DNA of 64,000 nt from Maccoyibacter intestinihominis (GTDB lineage: Bacteria; Bacillota; Clostridia; Lachnospirales; Lachnospiraceae): NCBI RefSeq assembly GCF_040096355.1, contig NZ_JBBMEX010000002.1, forward strand, positions 1 to 64,000, written 5' to 3'. Made by a program: the position numbers and the translations under genes. Under the pieces are notes generated by a model. The model saw only the letters and a list, made by a program, of their open reading frames with translations. It did no database searches and was not told the origin of the DNA. Below are positions 59,784 through 64,000 of this stretch, piece by piece. Position 1 is the stretch's first letter. Each line of letters starts with the position of its first letter.

Positions 59784-60854
59784 ATGAAAAAAAAGATATT
59801 ATACATAGCAGAGGCCTTTGGCGGCGGTGTATTTACCTATTTTACGGAGCTGGCAAATGCAGTCGCCGAAGAATATGAAGTGCTGATCGCTTATGCGAAA
59901 AGAGCAGAGACACCGGAAAATTTTGAACGTTTTTTCCGCCCGGATATCCGTTTTGTGGAGATTTTGCATTTTCAAAGAAGCGTGAATCCCCTGCAAGATT
60001 TTAAAGCCATGCAGGAAATCCGTCATTTAGTGCGGGAATATGACCCGGATATCATCCATCTTCATTCCTCTAAGGCAGGTTTTTGCGGAAGAATGGCGAT
60101 TAACTGTAAAAAACACAGAGTCTATTATACACCGCATGGATATGCTTTTTTAAAACAGGATGATTCTGCCCTCAAAAGAAAGATTTATTTTTTAGCAGAA
60201 AAGGTTCTCTCCATGAGCCATGCAAAGGTGATCGGTGTATCTAAAGGAGAATATGAGGAAGCATTAAAACTTACAAAAAATGCAATGTATATCAACAACG
60301 GAATTGATATTACAAAGATCCCAAAGAGCGGTAAAAAAGAATTTGACAGGGAACATCCGGTCATCTGTACTTTAGGAAGGATCAGCTTTCCAAAGAATCC
60401 ATCGATGTTTAACCGGATCGCAGAGTCATTTCCTGAATGGAAATTTATCTGGATCGGGGATGGAGATCTGCGGAGTGAACTGACCGCATCGAATATTGAG
60501 ATCACCGGCTGGATGGACAGAGAGGAAGCGACAGAACAGCTTGCAAGAGCAGATGTTTTTCTGATCCCATCCCTTTGGGAAGGACTTCCGGTGGCACTGT
60601 TAGAGGCAATGTATCAGGAAAAGCTCTGTATTGCCAGCCGTGTCATTGGAAACAGAGATGTGATGATCGATGGGAAAAATGGATTTTTAGCAGACCGTTA
60701 TGAGGATTATGTACGGATATTAAAGGACGTTTCAAGCGGTAAGATTCCGGTGGAGGAGATACAAAAAAGAGCAAAGCAGGATGTGATAGAGTCCTATAGC
60801 ACCACGAAGATGTGTGGAGAATATTTGCGTGTTTACAGAGAGGATACGAAATGA
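59784..60854 (+). CDS. Glycosyltransferase (GT4-like)
   Basis: A 356-residue GT-B enzyme: YIAEAFGGGVFTYFTELANAVAEEYEV (acceptor domain start), IIHLHSSKAGFCGRMA, YYTPHGYAFLK, then the donor domain with VICTLGRISFPKNPSMFNRI (about 195), WIGDGDLRSEL and the E-x7-E region ADVFLIPSLWEGLPVALLEAMYQ (about 255-280). Probably adds a sugar to the lipid-linked EPS repeat on the cytoplasmic face. RBS GTGAGGG. ATGA overlap with the next gene. Confidence 0.88.
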   Translation: MKKKILYIAEAFGGGVFTYFTELANAVAEEYEVLIAYAKRAETPENFERFFRPDIRFVEILHFQRSVNPLQDFKAMQEIRHLVREYDPDIIHLHSSKAGFCGRMAINCKKHRVYYTPHGYAFLKQDDSALKRKIYFLAEKVLSMSHAKVIGVSKGEYEEALKLTKNAMYINNGIDITKIPKSGKKEFDREHPVICTLGRISFPKNPSMFNRIAESFPEWKFIWIGDGDLRSELTASNIEITGWMDREEATEQLARADVFLIPSLWEGLPVALLEAMYQEKLCIASRVIGNRDVMIDGKNGFLADRYEDYVRILKDVSSGKIPVEEIQKRAKQDVIESYSTTKMCGEYLRVYREDTK

Positions 60855-61837
60855 GTCAGAGTTTGATCAGTGTAATTGTTCCGGTTTATAACGTCAAAGA
60901 ATATCTGAATACTTGTGTGGAGAGTATTTTAAACCAGACCCATGAAAATTTAGAGGTTATTTTAGTGGATGACGGGTCTACCGATGGCAGCGGAGAAATC
61001 TGCGATTCTTATGCAAAGACCGATACCAGGGTACAGGTGCTGCATACCAAAAACGGCGGACAGGCGGCGGCTAGAAACCGCGGGATCGAGGTCAGCAAAG
61101 GAGAATATCTGACGTTTATAGACAGCGATGATTCCATGGAGCCGGAATTGATAGAAACGCTGTATCTTGCACAGAAAAAGAGCGGTGCGAATCTGGTATC
61201 CTGCCGCTGGAGAAATGTCTATGAAGATGGCAGGATCGAGAGAAGCAGTGGTCAGACCAGTGGAAGTGTAAACGTCGGCAAAGAGGAAGCCTTAAGGCGG
61301 ATGCTTTATCAGATCGATACCGATGTCTGTGTCTGGGCAAAGCTGTATCAGAGAGATTTATTTAAGAGTCTGCGTTTTGAAGAGGGAAAAATCTATGAGG
61401 ACTTTGCCATTATGTTTCCGATATTAGAACAGACCCAAAAGGTTACTTTTTTAGGCTATGACGGTTATTGTTATTTACAGCGGAGTGCCGGAACCATGCG
61501 GCAGAGTTTTCACCGAAAAAAAATGGCACTGATCGACTACGCGGAAGTCATGTATCGGCACATCAGTACAGTTTATCCAAAGCTGGCAGAAGCGGCGGCA
61601 TACCGTGCGGTAAGAGCGGATTTTAACATCTATTTACAGATTCCGAGAACGGCAGAATACAAAGAGGAACGAAAAAGAGTCGAAAACTGCATCAAAAAGT
61701 ACCGCAAAACCGTGTTAAGAGACCAGTATGCAGGCTTTGGAACCAAGGCACCACTGCTTTGTACCTGGATCAGTTTCGGACTGGTTTACCGGTTAAAGGA
61801 TATGAAAAAATTAGGAAAGAGGCAGGGACAGATATGA
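60851..61837 (+). CDS. Glycosyltransferase family 2
   Basis: A 328-residue GT-A enzyme: LISVIVPVYNVKEYLNTCVESILNQTHENLEVILVDDGSTDGSGEICDSYA (residues 4-55, nucleotide-binding), QAAARNRGIEVSKGEYLTFIDSDDSMEPELI (D-x-D at about 95) and VWAKLYQRDLFKSLRFEEGKIYEDFAIMFPI. ATG 60851 overlaps the previous stop (ATGA), and its own stop overlaps the next start in the same way, so the three transferases are translationally coupled. Confidence 0.92.
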   Translation: MSQSLISVIVPVYNVKEYLNTCVESILNQTHENLEVILVDDGSTDGSGEICDSYAKTDTRVQVLHTKNGGQAAARNRGIEVSKGEYLTFIDSDDSMEPELIETLYLAQKKSGANLVSCRWRNVYEDGRIERSSGQTSGSVNVGKEEALRRMLYQIDTDVCVWAKLYQRDLFKSLRFEEGKIYEDFAIMFPILEQTQKVTFLGYDGYCYLQRSAGTMRQSFHRKKMALIDYAEVMYRHISTVYPKLAEAAAYRAVRADFNIYLQIPRTAEYKEERKRVENCIKKYRKTVLRDQYAGFGTKAPLLCTWISFGLVYRLKDMKKLGKRQGQI

Positions 61838-62961
61838 AAAAGAGAATTGCACATATTGCAGGCGGCTTAACAACCGGTGGTGTAGAAGCTGTGATCTATA
61901 ACTATTTTTCTAAAATAGACCGTAAGGACTATGAGCTGTATTATATTACCTATGATACACCCGATCCGGCGGTAAAAAAGAAATTTGAGGATATCGGATT
62001 TCATGTCTATGAGGTAACGAAAAAGAAGGAAAACCTTAAAAAGAGCTGCAAAGAGGTTTATACGATCTTAAAAGAGAACCACATTAATATTGTACATTCC
62101 CATATGACCTTAATGTCGTTTGTGACCTCTTTTTTAGGCAAACTCTGTGGAATTAAGGTGCGGATCGCTCATTCCCATTTAGCGTTATACCCGACAGGGA
62201 TCAAGAAGCCGGTCTATGCATTTTTTAAGTTCTGCACCAGAGTGACTTCTACCGATTATATGGCATGCGGAAAAAAAGCAGGAGAATATCTCTACGGTAA
62301 GGCAAATATGAAAAACGGCAGAGTACGGATCATGAATAATGCCATTGATACTGAAAAATATGCATACAACGAAGAGCTACGGAATAAGAAACGCGAGGAG
62401 CTTCAGATCGGTGACCGTTTTTGTATCGGACATGTCGGCAGATTTGCAGAGCAGAAAAATCATGCATATTTAATTGACATTTTTTATGAGGTTCATAAAA
62501 AGAAAGAGGATGCGGTTCTGCTTTTAGTCGGTGACGGGCCGTTACAGGAAGATGTAAAAGCCAGGGTACATCAGTATGGCTTAGACGATGCGGTTATTTT
62601 TGCAGGCTCAAGGGATGATGTGGGAGAACTGTATCAGGCAATGGATTTATTTGTACTTCCGTCTTTATTCGAAGGACTTGCACTGGTATTAGTTGAGACA
62701 CAATGTGCCGGATTGAGGATTCTGGTATCGGATGCCGTAACAGATGAGATCAAGATGACAGACCGCATGGAATATCTTCCATTGCATGATAAAAAGGTAT
62801 GGGTCAATAAGATCCTTTCTATGACAGAAGAGATCAAAGAAGAAAATCTTGCATTACGGAGCAGGGGAAGAGAAGAAGTAGCGAAAAGCGGTTATGATAT
62901 TATGACCGAAGCAAAGAAGCTGGACCGGTTTTATGAAAAGAGACTGGAAGGACGGCGTTAG
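61834..62961 (+). CDS. Glycosyltransferase family 1/4 (EpsF-like)
   Basis: A 375-residue GT-B enzyme: RIAHIAGGLTTGGVEAVIYNYFSKID (start), IVHSHMTLMSFVTSFLGKLCGIKVRIAHSHLA (about 88-118), CIGHVGRFAEQKNHAYLIDIF (about 205), LLLVGDGPLQEDV and MDLFVLPSLFEGLALVLVETQCAGLRILVSDAV (about 270-302; E-x7-E). The sequence is close in plan to Bacillus EpsF and the LPS GT4 group. ATG 61834, coupled by ATGA. Likely builds the EPS repeat unit. Confidence 0.92.
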   Translation: MKKRIAHIAGGLTTGGVEAVIYNYFSKIDRKDYELYYITYDTPDPAVKKKFEDIGFHVYEVTKKKENLKKSCKEVYTILKENHINIVHSHMTLMSFVTSFLGKLCGIKVRIAHSHLALYPTGIKKPVYAFFKFCTRVTSTDYMACGKKAGEYLYGKANMKNGRVRIMNNAIDTEKYAYNEELRNKKREELQIGDRFCIGHVGRFAEQKNHAYLIDIFYEVHKKKEDAVLLLVGDGPLQEDVKARVHQYGLDDAVIFAGSRDDVGELYQAMDLFVLPSLFEGLALVLVETQCAGLRILVSDAVTDEIKMTDRMEYLPLHDKKVWVNKILSMTEEIKEENLALRSRGREEVAKSGYDIMTEAKKLDRFYEKRLEGRR

Positions 62962-62970
62962 GAGAAGGAT

Positions 62971-64000
62971 ATGGCAGTTTACATCATTATGACAATTATA
63001 TCGATGCTGTTTGCCGGCTATGCACAGAATGTTAAGGAAGTGGAAAGTCTGGATTCCACCTACCGGATCCTCGGTGTGATGGCATTTTTACCATTTGCTG
63101 TTGTGTCGTCACTCCGTTATCAGGTCGGAACAGACTGGCCGATCTATAATGATTATTTTCATTCAATCCCGGCAGGAGGCAAGAAATTTACGGAACCGTT
63201 GTTCAATCTGTTAAACCGTTTTCTGTATCATTTTACACAGAATTCATACATCTTGTTTGCCGTGGTAGCGGTACTTTTGCTGAGTTTTATGTTTTTGACC
63301 ATTTTTCAGCAGTCAGAATATCTTCCGCTTAGTATTTTGATCTTTGTTGTCAGTGGAGATTTTTTTAACTCACAGAACCAGATCCGCCAGATGCTCGCCA
63401 CGGCAATCCTGTTGTATGCTTTAAAATATGTCTATGACAGAAACTGGAAACATTATTTTCTGCTGCTGATTATCGCAGCGGGGATTCATATCAGTGCATT
63501 GCTGTTTGTACCGGTATATTTTATCTATGGAAAAAGGGTCAATATCAAAAAGCAGATCATTGCCTACCTGATCCTTGGCATATCGGTGCCGATTTTAGGA
63601 AAACTGGTACTGCGTCTGATCTCTAAGACAAAGTACGGATGGTATATCGGTTCTATGTATGATACGAATAACTTCTATCTGATCGGATTTGTGTTTACAC
63701 TCTTTTTCTTAGCGATTTTTTATTACTATGTATATTGTAATCCGGAGCATGATGTAAAGTATGAGTTTTATGTAAACCTTTACTATTTAGCGGCGGTAAC
63801 GGTCCTGTTTTCTTCCGTAGTGCCGCAGGCAGATCGTCTGATGAAGCTGTTTGCATCTATTACCTGTTTAGCAGTTCCAAAGCTGGTATTCAGGGAAGAG
63901 GACCGCAATAAAAGGATTCTTTTGTATATGTTAGTAGTAGGGGCGTTTACGGTGAAATTAGTTTATGATGTGTACAGAAACGGCTGGTATGATGCAGTAC
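62971..64000 (+). CDS. EpsG-like EPS polymerase, truncated by the window end
   Basis: An open frame from ATG 62971 (RBS AGGAGAAGG) to the window edge, at least 343 residues. About ten membrane segments; typical EpsG features are SSLRYQVGTDWPIYNDYF (R-x-x-V-G-x-D-x-x-x-Y, about 48-65), SGDFFNSQNQIRQMLATAILLYALKYV (N-x-x-R-Q, about 128-154) and HISALLFVPVYFI (about 172). EpsG-type proteins polymerise the lipid-linked repeats. The stop lies beyond the window. Confidence 0.9.
   Translation, partial: MAVYIIMTIISMLFAGYAQNVKEVESLDSTYRILGVMAFLPFAVVSSLRYQVGTDWPIYNDYFHSIPAGGKKFTEPLFNLLNRFLYHFTQNSYILFAVVAVLLLSFMFLTIFQQSEYLPLSILIFVVSGDFFNSQNQIRQMLATAILLYALKYVYDRNWKHYFLLLIIAAGIHISALLFVPVYFIYGKRVNIKKQIIAYLILGISVPILGKLVLRLISKTKYGWYIGSMYDTNNFYLIGFVFTLFFLAIFYYYVYCNPEHDVKYEFYVNLYYLAAVTVLFSSVVPQADRLMKLFASITCLAVPKLVFREEDRNKRILLYMLVVGAFTVKLVYDVYRNGWYDAV

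Noticed and set aside
1..64000. CRISPR arrays, insertion sequences with DDE transposases, rRNA genes
   Set aside because: No regularly spaced short repeats, no DDE transposase frame and no rRNA sequence were seen on either strand.

Overview
The window looks like a chromosomal segment of a gut-type Lachnospiraceae bacterium (Clostridia), probably near Roseburia, Agathobacter or Lachnospira. This is inferred from moderate-to-low G+C, strong AGGAGG-type ribosome binding sites, TTGACA-N17-TATAAT promoters, frequent TTG/GTG starts, hexuronate catabolism genes, an Agr-type peptide system and an EPS locus with Firmicutes gene content. No rRNA or other species-level marker is present.

Layout. (1) About 1-12.65 kb is the right part of an integrated mobile element, visibly more A/T-rich than what follows. 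It carries agrB and an overlapping 46-codon agrD (predicted autoinducer core CLGIW), a secreted PPC-like protein, small regulators (three XRE/Cro-type HTH proteins and a Spo0A-C-like protein), and about 450 nt that can fold into a closed multi-helix RNA. Next come two small resolvase-fold proteins without the catalytic serine, a MazF/PemK-type toxin, a DUF6870-like protein and three consecutive large serine recombinases. The element ends inside an HTH-AbrB regulator whose HTH half is missing, which marks the right junction near 12.7 kb; the left junction lies outside the window.

(2) 12.65-21.2 kb is accessory chromosome: a zinc-ribbon protein, an alpha/beta hydrolase, a 1078-residue sortase-anchored beta-helix surface protein divergent from a MerR regulator (with a 19-bp-spacer promoter holding a dyad), a 5'-truncated sirtuin, a Phd/ParE toxin-antitoxin pair, and a self-repressing TetR with a flavodoxin-like protein.

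(3) 21.2-24.4 kb is hisS-aspS. (4) 24.5-35.1 kb is a hexuronate locus: uxaC, a GPH transporter, uxuA, an SDR fructuronate reductase, a GH3 hydrolase, a HAD phosphatase, and on the other strand eda plus a LacI-type sensor with no DNA-binding domain. Together these take glucuronate through fructuronate, mannonate and KDG(P) to pyruvate. Its two long gene-free stretches hold large imperfect palindromes with related apical hairpins.

(5) 35.2-50.3 kb is housekeeping: a degenerate P-loop protein, a CNNM/CorC protein, an AI-2E family permease behind an attenuator-like leader, pyk, glgP, a TPR lipoprotein, hflX, nrdD preceded by a pair of NrdR boxes, a DUF1016 nuclease with a palindrome repeated inside its gene, tRNA-Gly(GCC), a PdaA-type deacetylase and two small membrane proteins.

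(6) 50.4-64 kb holds thyA-folA-AEC permease-ilvB-ilvN, running with little spacing into an exopolysaccharide locus (priming sugar transferase, CpsD-like ATPase, secreted anchored protein, Wzz-type protein, three glycosyltransferases, EpsG-like polymerase cut by the window end), interrupted by one opposing metallophosphoesterase gene.
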